Shown: positions 35,660 to 44,926 of the stretch, in pieces
Position numbering within the stretch: position 1 is the stretch's first letter
How the letters are laid out: the number at the start of each line of letters is the position of its first letter
Source of the DNA: Pseudomonas viridiflava
Lineage (GTDB): Bacteria; Pseudomonadota; Gammaproteobacteria; Pseudomonadales; Pseudomonadaceae
NCBI RefSeq assembly: GCF_900583165.1
Contig: NZ_UTKY01000034.1
Location: 1-64,000 of the forward strand
Direction of reading: 5' to 3'
Length of the DNA stretch: 64,000 bases
Program-made: the position numbers and the translations under genes
Notes under the pieces: model-generated
What the model saw: the letters and a program-made list of their open reading frames with translations, nothing else
Database searches by the model: none
Told to the model about the DNA's origin: nothing

Positions 35660-35754
35660 ATCCTTTATCCGTAAGAATTGCCTGAAGCTGGCCAGCGGGG
35701 TTGTGATGCACCGCCAGCCTGCGTAACGTGGCGGCACTTGTCTGGAGACCCTCT

Positions 35755-36426
35755 ATGCGTGCCGCCCGTACCCTTGCCTTGTTTGCCCTGCTGCCCCTGT
35801 TCGCCGCCTGTCAGATGTTCGAGAGCGAACCGGCGAAGCCGTCCGTTGCCGGGCTGACGCGTATGCAGGGAGAACTCACGGCGGTGGGTGGCAAGCTGTT
35901 GTTCCAACCGTGCAATGACCAGCGCAATTACGTGGTCAACGACACCAGCGGCACCAATATTCTGCAGGAGGCCGCCTCTCTGGCCGGCCCACAAGGCGCC
36001 CTGTTTGCAGACTTGCGCGGCAAGTTCTCTGGCGTGGCCACTGGCACCCAGGGCTCGGTAGACCTGCAACAACTCTATCGCATGGAGCGCTCGACCTCGG
36101 CCTGCAACGACCCGGACTTCAAGCGCATGATCCTGCGCGCCAACGGCCACAAGCCAGCCTGGACAATGAACGTGACCGCCAAAGGCATGGTGCTGGAGCG
36201 CGAAGGCCAACCGCCACTGGCGGTACCGTATGTAGAAGAGCAAATCGGTGACGGGCGCTTCAACCTGATGACCGAAGCCAACAACCAGCACGTCGAGCTG
36301 TGGGTTGCCCCGCAACGCTGCGTGGACAGTGCCAGCGGCAGCCTGCAACACATGACCGCCGAGCTTCGGGTTAATGGCCAGGTACAGCGCGGTTGTGCGT
36401 CGTTCGGCGGCTCACGCGACGATTGA
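35755..36426 (+). CDS. COG3650-type lipoprotein, 223 residues
   Basis: The product has a lipoprotein signal: LALFALLPLFAACQM with lipidated Cys19, so it should be anchored to the membrane facing the periplasm. The mature part includes two conserved Cys-containing stretches (LFQPCNDQRNYVV, RSTSACNDPDF, WVAPQRCVD, QRGCASF), likely forming disulfides. The DUF306/META-like beta-strand pattern (LTAVGGKLLFQPC, WTMNVTAKGMVLEREG, LMTEANNQHVELWV) matches COG3650 proteins, which have no known function. GGAG lies before the ATG at 35755. It lies alone between the SDR and the FAD dehydrogenase. Confidence 0.78.
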   Translation: MRAARTLALFALLPLFAACQMFESEPAKPSVAGLTRMQGELTAVGGKLLFQPCNDQRNYVVNDTSGTNILQEAASLAGPQGALFADLRGKFSGVATGTQGSVDLQQLYRMERSTSACNDPDFKRMILRANGHKPAWTMNVTAKGMVLEREGQPPLAVPYVEEQIGDGRFNLMTEANNQHVELWVAPQRCVDSASGSLQHMTAELRVNGQVQRGCASFGGSRDD

Positions 36427-36532
36427 TTGTGCCCTGCGTTGTTTTAACATGACGAGAAACCGCTGTTGGGGCTTATAATCGCCGGTTTGCAAAACAGCCG
36501 GCCTCTTTCTTCGCCGCCTACCGGACCCTGTC

Positions 36533-38146
36533 ATGTTACGAATCACCGAACTCAAGCTGCCCATCGACCATCCCGAAGAAGACCTGCGGCCTGCGATCTT
36601 GCAGCGCCTGGGCATCGCCAGTGATGACCTGCTCGATTTCACCCTGTTTAAACGCAGCTACGACGCGCGCAAGAAATCGTCGGAGCTGTGCTTCATCTAC
36701 ACCATCGACCTGAACGTGAAGGGCGAAGCCGCCCTGCTGAATAAGTTCGCCGATGACCGTAACGTCAATCCGGCGCCGGATGTCAGCTACAAAGTCGTGG
36801 GCCACGCACCGCAAGACTTGGCCGAGCGTCCAATCGTGGTGGGTTTTGGCCCTTGCGGTATCTTCGCCGGGTTGTTGCTGGCGCAGATGGGCTTCAAGCC
36901 GATCATTCTCGAGCGCGGCAAGGAAGTGCGCCAGCGCACCAAGGACACGTGGGGCCTGTGGCGCAAAAGCGTGCTCAACCCAGAGTCAAACGTGCAGTTC
37001 GGTGAAGGCGGCGCGGGGACTTTTTCCGACGGCAAGCTGTACAGCCAGATCAAGGACCCGAAATTCCACGGCCGCAAGGTGCTGCATGAGTTCGTCAAGG
37101 CCGGCGCGCCGGAAGAAATCCTCTACGTCAGCAAGCCGCACATCGGCACCTTCCGCCTGACCGGTGTGGTGGAAAACATGCGCGAGCAGATCATCGCGCT
37201 GGGCGGTGAAGTACGTTTCGAGCAGCGCGTGACCGACGTATTGATCGAAGAAGGCCAGCTAAAGGGCGTGGTGGTCGACGGCGGTGAGCAGATTCTCTCC
37301 AAGCACGTGATTTTGGCCCTGGGCCACAGTGCTCGCGATACCTTCCGCATGCTTCACGGCCGTGGCGTCTATATGGAAGCAAAGCCGTTCTCGGTGGGCT
37401 TTCGTATTGAACACCCGCAATCGCTGATCGACGCTGCGCGCCTGGGCAAATACGCCGGGCACCCTAAACTCGGCGCCGCCGACTATAAGCTAGTGCACCA
37501 CGCCAAGAACGGTCGTTCGGTATACAGCTTCTGTATGTGCCCAGGTGGCACCGTAGTGGCGGCCACCTCCGAGCCGGGCCGCGTCGTGACCAACGGCATG
37601 AGCCAATACTCGCGCAACGAGCGCAATGCAAACTCCGGCATCGTGGTTGGCATTACCCCTGAGGTGGACTATCCGGGTAGCCCGTTGGCTGGGATCGAAC
37701 TGCAGGAACGTCTGGAGTCTCATGCCTACGTCCTCGGAGGCAGCAACTACGAAGCTCCGGCGCAGTTGGTGGGTGACTTCATCGCTGGCAGGCCGTCCAC
37801 GGCGATCGGCAGTGTGGAGCCATCCTACAAGCCCGGCGTATCTCTGGGTGACTTGGCCCTGGCCCTGCCGGACTTCGCCATCGAGGCGATCCGTGAAGCG
37901 CTGCCGGCGTTCGAGAAGCAAATCAAAGGCTATTCGTTGCACGATGCGGTGTTGACCGGGATCGAAACGCGCACCTCGTCACCGTTGCGGATTACCCGGA
38001 ATGAGTCGATGCAGAGTTTGAATGTGAAAGGACTATTCCCGGCCGGTGAAGGCGCTGGGTATGCCGGTGGAATTCTGTCGGCCGGTGTGGATGGCATTCG
38101 CATCGCCGAGGCGTTGGCGCGGGATATGTTGGGCCTGGAGGCCTGA
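36533..38146 (+). CDS. FAD-dependent dehydrogenase (COG2509)
   Basis: The 537-residue product has an N-terminal basic domain of about 95 residues and then a classic FAD-binding motif IVVGFGPCGIFAGLLLAQMG, with the acidic end ILERGKEVRQRT. NVQFGEGGAGTFSDGKLYSQ and the C-terminal GLFPAGEGAGYAGGILSAGV are signature stretches of COG2509 proteins. The physiological substrate is unknown; it is cytosolic and found in most Pseudomonas. A TATAAT box at 36474-36479 lies about 55 bases upstream. The gene appears to be transcribed alone. Confidence 0.88.
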   Translation: MLRITELKLPIDHPEEDLRPAILQRLGIASDDLLDFTLFKRSYDARKKSSELCFIYTIDLNVKGEAALLNKFADDRNVNPAPDVSYKVVGHAPQDLAERPIVVGFGPCGIFAGLLLAQMGFKPIILERGKEVRQRTKDTWGLWRKSVLNPESNVQFGEGGAGTFSDGKLYSQIKDPKFHGRKVLHEFVKAGAPEEILYVSKPHIGTFRLTGVVENMREQIIALGGEVRFEQRVTDVLIEEGQLKGVVVDGGEQILSKHVILALGHSARDTFRMLHGRGVYMEAKPFSVGFRIEHPQSLIDAARLGKYAGHPKLGAADYKLVHHAKNGRSVYSFCMCPGGTVVAATSEPGRVVTNGMSQYSRNERNANSGIVVGITPEVDYPGSPLAGIELQERLESHAYVLGGSNYEAPAQLVGDFIAGRPSTAIGSVEPSYKPGVSLGDLALALPDFAIEAIREALPAFEKQIKGYSLHDAVLTGIETRTSSPLRITRNESMQSLNVKGLFPAGEGAGYAGGILSAGVDGIRIAEALARDMLGLEA

Positions 38147-38173
38147 CATAACATCTGAGCGCTGAGCAATTAC

Positions 38174-38201
38174 AATGTGGGAGCAAGCCCGCTCCCACAT
38201 T
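38174..38201. repeat. Short REP-like palindrome
   Basis: AATGTGGGAGC-AAGCCC-GCTCCCACATT is a perfect 11-base stem. It lies between two convergent genes and can serve both as a transcript-end hairpin. It is a simplified version of the REP outer stem. Confidence 0.75.
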
Positions 38202-38205
38202 TGTA

Positions 38206-39300
38206 TCAGATGTTTGCGCGCAAGATTGACTGCGGCAGCGGCTCTCCCTGCTCCACGCTCGCCGCAACGGCCGCGATCAATCCGTCCAGCTCATAACCCT
38301 GCGCCTCAAGCCACGCCTGATCGTAATAAGTAGTCGCATACCGCTCCCCCCCATCACACAAGATCGCCACGATCGACCCCGACTCACCCGCTGCCTTCAT
38401 TTGCTGCGCCGCCATCAGCGCGCCAATCAGGTTAGTCCCGCTGGAACCACCGACCCGTCGCCCCAATCGCGCAGCCAGGTAATGCATGGCCGCCAGCGAC
38501 AGTGCATCCGGCACTTTGACCATCGCATCAATCACCTTGGGCAAAAACGATGCCTCAACCCGTGGTCGGCCAATGCCCTCGATGCGTGAACCGCAGTCCA
38601 GGCGCAAGCTGGCATCACCGCTTTGGTAAAAGTCGAAAAACACCGAACGCTCGGCATCGGCACACAGCACCCGGGTGCAGTGCTGACGATAACGCACGTA
38701 GCGCCCCAAGGTCGCGGTGGTGCCGCCGGTGCCGGGGCTGGAGATCAACCAGCTAGGCTCCGGATGCTGTTCAAAGCGCATCTGCTGGAAGATCGACTCG
38801 GCGATGTTGTTATTGGCTCGCCAGTCGGTGGCACGTTCGGCGTAGGTGAACTGGTCCATGAAATGACCGCCACTTTCCTGCGCCAGGCGTTCGGACTCGG
38901 CGTAGATCTGCGTCGGATCTTGTACCAAGTGGCTCTTGCCGCCATAGAAGGCAATCTGTGCAATTTTCTCTTGCGAGGTCGTGGCCGGCATAACTGCAAT
39001 AAATGGCAGCCCGAGCAGCCGCGCAAAGTAAGCTTCGGAAATGGCAGTGGAGCCGCTGGAGGCTTCGATCACCGGGGCGCCCGGCTTGAGCCAGCCATTG
39101 CACAGCGCATACAGGAACAGTGAGCGGGCCAGCCGATGCTTGAGGCTGCCAGTGGGGTGGCTGGACTCGTCCTTGAAGTACAGCTCGATTTCTGGCAAAC
39201 CTGGCAACGGCAAAGGGATCAGGTGCGTGTCGGCGCTGCGCTGGAAGTCCGCTTCAATGATGCGAATGGCTTCGCGGGCCCAGGGACGGTGGTCGCTCAT
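38206..39300 (-). CDS. Cysteine-synthase-family PLP enzyme
   Basis: The 364-residue product is a fold-type II PLP enzyme. [14 protein letters not shown] (about 46-59) holds the Lys that binds [22 protein letters not shown] is the substrate-binding loop and [18 protein letters not shown] the phosphate-binding Gly-rich loop. The C-terminal [14 protein letters not shown] and [16 protein letters not shown] are like O-acetylserine sulfhydrylase. It differs from CysK/CysM in having about 40 more residues and an altered entry segment. Family members have been reported as L-cysteine desulfhydrases, but the substrate here is not shown. It is a single gene on the minus strand. Confidence 0.85.
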   Translation of the reverse strand: MSDHRPWAREAIRIIEADFQRSADTHLIPLPLPGLPEIELYFKDESSHPTGSLKHRLARSLFLYALCNGWLKPGAPVIEASSGSTAISEAYFARLLGLPFIAVMPATTSQEKIAQIAFYGGKSHLVQDPTQIYAESERLAQESGGHFMDQFTYAERATDWRANNNIAESIFQQMRFEQHPEPSWLISSPGTGGTTATLGRYVRYRQHCTRVLCADAERSVFFDFYQSGDASLRLDCGSRIEGIGRPRVEASFLPKVIDAMVKVPDALSLAAMHYLAARLGRRVGGSSGTNLIGALMAAQQMKAAGESGSIVAILCDGGERYATTYYDQAWLEAQGYELDGLIAAVAASVEQGEPLPQSILRANI

Positions 39301-39517
39301 GATGGGAATCTCTAAGGGTTTTCAGCACCAATCTTAGGAGATTTCCTACAGCGCACACAGCTACAGTGATGACTCAATTGGTCACACAATTACACGCTGT
39401 GAACACGACGTCGGCGCGACCCTCCGCTTATAACAAATAAGAATATAACTTTTGTTTTAACAACTAACGGCACGGGTTAGGGTACCCACCTATTGAACCT
39501 TGATTGGAGAGCATCCC

Positions 39518-40693
39518 TTGCCTCTGCGTAGCACTTTCACCCGTTTCTTCCAACTGGAAGCCGCCAGCGGCCTGTTGTTGATCGCGGCTGCCGCGTTGGC
39601 GCTGATCATCAATAACTCACCGCTGTCGCACCTCTACAACGCCTTTCTCGAAGTGCCGGTGGTGGCACAGATTGGCGCGTTGAACATCGCCAAGCCGGCC
39701 TTGCTGTGGATCAACGATGGCTTGATGGCCCTGTTCTTCCTGCTGATCGGTCTGGAGGTTAAACGCGAACTGCTCGACGGCCACCTCTCCAAGCCATCAC
39801 AAGTGGTGCTGCCGGGGGCAGCGGCCATCGGCGGGATGGTGGTGCCGGCTCTGATCTACTGGGCTATCAACAAGGACTACCCCGCAGCGCTATCCGGCTG
39901 GGCGATTCCCATGGCCACTGATATCGCCTTTGCACTGGGCGTGCTGGCGTTACTCGGCAAGCGCGTGCCGGTATCGCTGAAGCTGTTCCTGATGACCCTG
40001 GCGATCATCGACGACCTCGGCGCGATCATCGTGATCGCGGTGTTCTATTCCGCCGACCTTTCCGGTGCCGCCTTGGCAGGCGCGGGAGCCTGTTTGATTG
40101 CCCTGATTGCGATGAATCGCCTGGGCGTGATCAAGCTCGGGCCCTACCTGATCATCGGTTTGATCCTGTGGGTGTGTGTACTCAAGAGTGGCGTGCACGC
40201 GACCCTCGCCGGCGTGACATTGGCATTCTGCATCCCGATGCGTACCAAAAACGCCGAACCTTCGCCGTTGATGACCCTGGAACATGCCCTGCACCCGTGG
40301 GTGGCCTACGGCATCCTGCCGTTGTTCGCCTTCGCCAACGCTGGTGTGTCCTTGGCCGGCGTCAGCCTGGAAAGCTTCACCCACCACGTGCCGATGGGCA
40401 TCGCTGCGGGCCTGCTGATTGGCAAGACCATCGGCGTGTTCGGGCTCACCTGGCTCGCCATTAAGACCGGCCTCGCCGCCCTGCCCTCCGGTGCCAATTG
40501 GGGCCAGGTATTCGGCGTGGCGATCCTGTGCGGTATCGGCTTTACCATGAGCCTGTTTGTCGGCTCCCTGGCCTTTGTGCCGGGCGCCAGTGAGTTTGCT
40601 GGGGAGGACCGGATGGGGATTCTGACCGGGTCTATATTGGCGGCGTGTATTGGTTACGCGGTAACGGCGATGGCGAGTCGTAAAAAGGCCTGA
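39518..40693 (+). CDS. nhaA: Na+/H+ antiporter NhaA
   Basis: NhaA exports Na+ in exchange for H+ at alkaline pH or high salt. The 391-residue product has about 12 hydrophobic segments, [21 protein letters not shown], the ion-site motif [16 protein letters not shown] (Asp133 equivalent) and [14 protein letters not shown] (Asp163/Asp164 pair in E. coli numbering). The C-terminus has [16 protein letters not shown] choose a TTG start at 39518-39520 preceded by GGAGAGCATCCC; no in-frame ATG lies near. The length equals that of typical Pseudomonas NhaA. Confidence 0.93.
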   Translation: MPLRSTFTRFFQLEAASGLLLIAAAALALIINNSPLSHLYNAFLEVPVVAQIGALNIAKPALLWINDGLMALFFLLIGLEVKRELLDGHLSKPSQVVLPGAAAIGGMVVPALIYWAINKDYPAALSGWAIPMATDIAFALGVLALLGKRVPVSLKLFLMTLAIIDDLGAIIVIAVFYSADLSGAALAGAGACLIALIAMNRLGVIKLGPYLIIGLILWVCVLKSGVHATLAGVTLAFCIPMRTKNAEPSPLMTLEHALHPWVAYGILPLFAFANAGVSLAGVSLESFTHHVPMGIAAGLLIGKTIGVFGLTWLAIKTGLAALPSGANWGQVFGVAILCGIGFTMSLFVGSLAFVPGASEFAGEDRMGILTGSILAACIGYAVTAMASRKKA

Positions 40694-40716
40694 AGATATC
40701 AGGCCAAGTGTAATCA

Positions 40717-40838
40717 CTGTGGCGAGGGAGCTTGCTCCCGCTGGGTCGCGAAGCGGCCCCGCTCTTTGCTTAAAAGAATGGGACTGCCACGCAGTCCAGC
40801 GGGACGGTGCGACGATTCGACAAGCTCCCTCGCCACAG
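40717..40838. repeat. Long inverted REP-like pair (GGCGAGGGAGCTTG subtype)
   Basis: CTGTGGCGAGGGAGCTTG at the left is inverted as CAAGCTCCCTCGCCACAG at the right, an 18-base perfect match, with about 85 bases between. The right side contains GGTGCGACGATTCGAC, the same block as in the extended-loop REPs at 11794 and 59520. Confidence 0.8.
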
Positions 40839-40971
40839 GCAAACTTAGACATACTCGGCCCTCCGTGCGTTGGGCCATACCTCCAGCGCACTTACCGGAA
40901 CACGTGGGCCTTCGGATGCAGGTCGATGCATCTTTGAGATTGCAATCTCAGCCACTAACTGGGCATGCAAC

Positions 40972-41007
40972 AAAAAACCCCAACCGGGTAACCGGTTGGG
41001 GTTTTTT
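40972..41007. terminator. Strong bidirectional intrinsic terminator
   Basis: AAAAAACCCCAACCGG (40972-40987), loop GTAA, CCGGTTGGGGTTTTTT (40992-41007). A-run and T-run lie on both sides of a 10-base stem. It terminates the lipoprotein gene at 41025-41489 on the minus strand and anything transcribed rightward from the gap. Confidence 0.9.
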
Positions 41008-41024
41008 GTTAATACAGCCTGCGC

Positions 41025-41489
41025 TTAACGAGTAACGCGGCTAGTACCATCAACCGTCATGATGCGCACACGATCACCAATGCGGAAGATTTCGTTTTCC
41101 TGCACGGCCTGTACATAGGCACGCGTGCTGCCGTCGTCTTCACGAACGGTGATTTCCACGCCTTGGGTGCGGGTCAAGCCTTCTTCGGTGGCCGAGCCCA
41201 GCAGGCCGCCGGCTACGGCACCGATCACCGCGGTAACGATGCTGCCACGACCGCCGCCGATGGCGCTGCCGCCAACACCGCCGATGACTGCACCAGCAGC
41301 GCCGCCGATTGGGGTCTTGGTGCCTTCGATTTTCACCGGACGCAGGGATTCGATGGTACCCATGCGCACGGTCTGCACACGACGCGCTTCGTCACGGGAG
41401 TACGAGTCGCCGGTCAGACTCGAGGCGCAGCCACCCAGCAGCAACGACAGGGTGGTAAAGCAGGCAACCAGTAATACGGACTTACGCAT
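41025..41489 (-). CDS. slyB: SlyB-like glycine-zipper outer-membrane lipoprotein
   Basis: The 154-residue product has a lipobox LLLGGCASS (Cys20-21) and two Gly-zipper membrane stretches, GGAAGAVIGGVGGSAIGGG and AVIGAVAGGLLGSATEEG (about 60-105). A C-terminal DUF-like beta domain (GVEITVREDDGSTRAYVQ, FRIGDRVRIMTVDGTSRVTR) follows. This is the SlyB/PcpY/Lpp-17 type, found in the outer membrane and often under PhoPQ control in enterics. GGAG lies 9 bases before the ATG. It is followed by its own terminator. Confidence 0.87.
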   Translation of the reverse strand: MRKSVLLVACFTTLSLLLGGCASSLTGDSYSRDEARRVQTVRMGTIESLRPVKIEGTKTPIGGAAGAVIGGVGGSAIGGGRGSIVTAVIGAVAGGLLGSATEEGLTRTQGVEITVREDDGSTRAYVQAVQENEIFRIGDRVRIMTVDGTSRVTR

Positions 41490-41753
41490 AGCATCAACTC
41501 CAAAGGACAGGTGTTCATTAAACGCTGCAGCTTGGCGCCTGTCACGGCAAGCACTGCAAAAAACTGCTTTCATTCAGCCAGAGTACAGACTGCCAGTACC
41601 CGAACACTCGATCAACGGTATCGCAGCATCTGTACCTAAAGTATCCGTCACGGTCTTAACATTGTAGTCGCGCAGCCAGACGCAACCGAGGGCTCATGAA
41701 TAGAGACGTCGGCGCGGTGGGCAACATTCAGGTTAAGCGACGAAAGGTGCAGC

Positions 41754-42401
41754 CTATGGCGCGAGGCGCTCGCGAGTCCACTCAGTGCCTTGCAGGCGGT
41801 AGTTCAGACGATCATGCAAGCGGCTGGCACGGCCTTGCCAGAACTCGATGCGCTCCGGCAGCAAGCGATAGCCCCCCCAGTGCTCGGGGCAATCAGGTTG
41901 GGTATCGCTGAAACGCTGTTCGGTGGCCTTGAGCAGCGCATGCAATTCTTCACGATCACGAATGACCTTGCTCTGCGGCGATGCCCAAGCCCCCAGGCGG
42001 CTGCCCAGCGGGCGGACCTGGTAATAAGCGTCCGACTCCTCAGGCGTGACCTTGACCACCCGACCTTCGATGCGCACCTGGCGCTCCAGGGTCGGCCAGA
42101 AGAAGGTCATGGCCGCGAACGGGCGCGCTGCAAGCTGTTCGCCCTTGGCACTCTGATAGTTGGTGAAGAAGGTAAAACCCTGCGCATCCAGGCCCTTGAG
42201 CAGCAGGATGCGACAATGCGGGCGACCGTCCTGGTCAACCGTCGCCAGCGTCATGGCATTGGCCTCCACCGGCGGCTGTTCGGTTTTCACCGCATCACCA
42301 AACCACTGGTGGAACAACGCGAACGGCTCGCTCGGGGCCTGGGCCTCGCTCAAACCATCCCGTGTGTAGTCACGGCGCATATCGGCCAGTGCCTGGGTCA
42401 T
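41754..42401 (-). CDS. pdxH: Pyridoxamine 5'-phosphate oxidase PdxH
   Basis: PdxH makes the cofactor PLP by FMN- and O2-dependent oxidation of pyridoxine/pyridoxamine 5'-phosphate. The 215-residue product has the typical N-terminus ([20 protein letters not shown]). The FMN-binding segments follow ([37 protein letters not shown]) as does the C-terminal signature [18 protein letters not shown]. It is full length. Its start lies 27 bases after the stop of the OmpA-family gene, so it may be the second gene of that transcript. Confidence 0.95.
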   Translation of the reverse strand: MTQALADMRRDYTRDGLSEAQAPSEPFALFHQWFGDAVKTEQPPVEANAMTLATVDQDGRPHCRILLLKGLDAQGFTFFTNYQSAKGEQLAARPFAAMTFFWPTLERQVRIEGRVVKVTPEESDAYYQVRPLGSRLGAWASPQSKVIRDREELHALLKATEQRFSDTQPDCPEHWGGYRLLPERIEFWQGRASRLHDRLNYRLQGTEWTRERLAP

Positions 42402-42428
42402 GCGGCTTTATCCTTCTAGGTCAACGGA

Positions 42429-43556
42429 TCAGTTTTTCGCCTGGTCGCTGGCCGATGCAGCGGCCTTGGCCTTGGCCGGTGCCGCTTTCTTGGCAGCAGG
42501 CTTGGCCGGGGCCTTTTTAGCGGCTGGTTTGGCAGCGGCTTTCTTGGCGACGGTAGCCTTTTTGGCTGGCGCTTTGGCAGCAGGTGCCGGAGCAGGAACG
42601 TTCTGCACGGCAACCATCTCAGCCACAGGCGGTGTCTTGCCCGAGTTGTACTTGCTCAGCAGGGCCAACATAGTTGTACGCTGAGTGAACATAATTTCCA
42701 TGCGACGGTTCAGCGCACGGCCTTGGTTGCTGTCGTTGGCGGCACGCGGCATCAGGTCACCCATGCCGCGCAGCATCAGGCGGTCTTGCTTCAGGCCGCT
42801 CAGGCTGAAGATCGAGGCGATGGACTGTGCACGCTCTTTGCTCAACGCCTGGCTGGCAGGCGCTGTGCCGGTGGCATCGACGTGGCCCAGGACCAGCACG
42901 GCGGTTTTTGGATCGGCTTCTACTGCCTTGGCAACACGGGTAAACGGCCCCAAGGTGACCGGCAGCAGCATCGCTGGGCGTTTCGGGTTGTAGGAACCGT
43001 CTACCGGCGCGATCACGACCAATACGTTGTCACGGCGCTCCAGTTGGAGGTTGCTGTCCTTGATGGCAGCACGCAGCCGCGGCTCGTAATCGTCCAGCCA
43101 GGCCTGGGTAATTTTCGGGTCAGGCATCGGCACGTTGGTCACGTCGACCTTGGCCAGTGGTTTTGGCTTGCTTTCGAACGGCCACCACCAATGCGTCTCG
43201 CTGTCGGACTTGGCGACGGCTGGCGCGGCGGCAGGTGCCGGGGTGGCGGCCTTGAGGTCAGCTTTCAAGTCAGCCTTGGCGTCGGCAGTCTTGTCGTCTG
43301 CACCTTTGGAGGAGAATGGCCACCAGCTGGAGCCGCTATCGGCCTTGTCAGCAGGTGCAGCCGCAGCAGCAACAGGCGCAGCGGGCTTGGCGCCAGCAGC
43401 CGGCTTGGCATCGGTGGAGGTCACGGCGTCCTTGGTAGCAGCCTTGTCAGACCCGAATGACCACCAGTGCCCGCCATCGGCATCATTTTGTGGAGTTTGT
43501 GCGCAGCCAGTAATGGTGAGGCAAAGCGCCAGTGCCAAGGACTTGTTCGATAACAT
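42429..43556 (-). CDS. OmpA-family lipoprotein with WWPF repeats and Lys/Ala/Pro tail
   Basis: The 375-residue product has a lipobox LCLTITGC (Cys18). The N-terminal half holds three copies of a Trp-rich motif, HWWSFGS (30-36), SWWPFSS (77-83) and HWWWPFES (122-129), spaced by Ala/Lys/Asp-rich linkers of about 40 residues. An OmpA peptidoglycan-binding domain follows (AVLVLGHVDATGTAPASQAL, GMGDLMPRAANDSNQGRALN RRMEI). The last 55 residues are built of KKAAAKPAA-like units, resembling histone H1/AlgP tails. A positively charged tail on an envelope lipoprotein is unusual. PdxH follows. Confidence 0.85.
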   Translation of the reverse strand: MLSNKSLALALCLTITGCAQTPQNDADGGHWWSFGSDKAATKDAVTSTDAKPAAGAKPAAPVAAAAAPADKADSGSSWWPFSSKGADDKTADAKADLKADLKAATPAPAAAPAVAKSDSETHWWWPFESKPKPLAKVDVTNVPMPDPKITQAWLDDYEPRLRAAIKDSNLQLERRDNVLVVIAPVDGSYNPKRPAMLLPVTLGPFTRVAKAVEADPKTAVLVLGHVDATGTAPASQALSKERAQSIASIFSLSGLKQDRLMLRGMGDLMPRAANDSNQGRALNRRMEIMFTQRTTMLALLSKYNSGKTPPVAEMVAVQNVPAPAPAAKAPAKKATVAKKAAAKPAAKKAPAKPAAKKAAPAKAKAAASASDQAKN

Positions 43557-43698
43557 GATATATCCACAAAATGAGAGAAACCGGAGGGTCTGGATGACCC
43601 GTTAAACAGACGCCTGAGGAAGAATAAAGTTACAACTATTCCTACAGCGTCTTCTTATAGTTGCCTTTGTAACAAAAAAACGTGAAACAGCAAGGGGT

Positions 43699-44844
43699 TT
43701 ACAGACAACCGGCCAATATTCTGACCAACTTCTGCGCGCGCGGGTCCATAAGTACATAAGGGCCCAATGTATTAGTCACGAAACCAAACGCTACATCATG
43801 CTCTGGGTCGGCAAACCCCACCGAGCCACCCGCCCCAGGATGCCCAAATGCACGCGGGCCAAGGCCAAACGTGGCGTTGGGCAGGTGCGGTTGATCCAAC
43901 ATGCAACCCAGGCCAAAACGAGTTTGCGTCAATAATGTTTTATCGGGCCCGATACTGTGTTCGCGGGTCAGTTGTTCAAGCATGTCGGCTTCCAACAAAC
44001 TTCCGTCCAACAAACCGCTATAAAAGCCCGCCAGGCTGCGCGCGTTACCATGGCCATTTGCCGCTGGCTGCTGCATACGCCGCCATTCCGGCTTATTAGT
44101 GCTGGTCAGAATAGACGGTGGATTGGCAAATGCGCGTGTCGTCATCGCCGTTGGCTCACGCATCATTACTTGAAGTAACCGTTGCGCGGCTTCATCGCCC
44201 ATATTGCCTTTGCTGCGCGCTATATGGGCAACGCGATAAAACTCTTCATCCGCCAGACCTACGTGAAAGTCCAACCCTAATGGCCGCGCAACCCGTGCCA
44301 CGATGGACTCCCCCGGCCCACGGCCGTCGGCGCGGCGCAGCAATTCACCCACCAACCAGCCATAGGTGATCGCCTCGTAGCCATGGCCCTCGCCGGGCGT
44401 CCACCACGGCGCCTCGGCGGCCAGGGTGTCAACCATCAGTTGCCAGTCGTACAAGGCTTCAGTGGGCAACATTTCGCGGATCGCCGGCAGTCCGGCCTGG
44501 TGGGAGAGCAATTGGCGCAGGGTGATGGTCTGCTTGCCGGCGGCGGCGAATTCCGGCCAGTACTTGGCCACTGGCGCATCCAGTTGCAACTTGCCTTCGG
44601 CCACCAGTTGCAGCGCAGTTACGGCGGTGAAGGTCTTGGTGCAGGAGAACAGATTGACGATAGTGTCGCTGTGCCAGGCCTCGGCCCCGTCCTTGTCGGC
44701 GGTGCCGGCCCACAAGTCGACCACGGTTTCGCCGCCGATCTGGATGCAAAGCCCGGCGCCACGCTCTTGCGGGTCATCGAACAACGCGGCAAACGCTTCG
44801 CGCACCGCTTCGAATTGAAGTTCGTAATGACCCTGAATCTGCAC
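43699..44844 (-). CDS. EstIII-like serine esterase of the class C beta-lactamase fold
   Basis: The 381-residue product belongs to the serine hydrolase/beta-lactamase family; the nucleophile motif is Ser67-Cys-Thr-Lys70 in VNLFSCTKTFTA. A probable Tyr is in EAITYGWLVGELL and HPGAGGSVGFADPEH is near the C-terminus. The sequence closely recalls the P. fluorescens carboxylic ester hydrolase EstIII (382 residues). I place the start at GTG 44842-44844, with GAGGG upstream, so that it begins VQIQGHYELQFEAVREAF; earlier start codons lack an RBS. There is no signal peptide. It is transcribed in the same direction as the GH50-like gene upstream, 82 bases away. Confidence 0.85.
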   Translation of the reverse strand: MQIQGHYELQFEAVREAFAALFDDPQERGAGLCIQIGGETVVDLWAGTADKDGAEAWHSDTIVNLFSCTKTFTAVTALQLVAEGKLQLDAPVAKYWPEFAAAGKQTITLRQLLSHQAGLPAIREMLPTEALYDWQLMVDTLAAEAPWWTPGEGHGYEAITYGWLVGELLRRADGRGPGESIVARVARPLGLDFHVGLADEEFYRVAHIARSKGNMGDEAAQRLLQVMMREPTAMTTRAFANPPSILTSTNKPEWRRMQQPAANGHGNARSLAGFYSGLLDGSLLEADMLEQLTREHSIGPDKTLLTQTRFGLGCMLDQPHLPNATFGLGPRAFGHPGAGGSVGFADPEHDVAFGFVTNTLGPYVLMDPRAQKLVRILAGCL

Positions 44845-44926
44845 CTGAACGCCCTCAGAAAACACGCTAAAAAGTGATCGGCATTGTTCCAGCCCTTGTA
44901 GGATTTGTGAACCCATCAAGCCTCAA

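Larger units (their letters stand above)
40694..41024. other. Gap with REP-like repeat, palindrome and terminator
   Basis: There is no protein gene. It holds the repeat at 40717-40838, a 16-base perfect palindrome TGAGATTGCAATCTCA at 40935-40950, and a strong bidirectional terminator at 40972-41007. The 130 bases between repeat and terminator may encode a small RNA on the plus strand. Confidence 0.5.
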
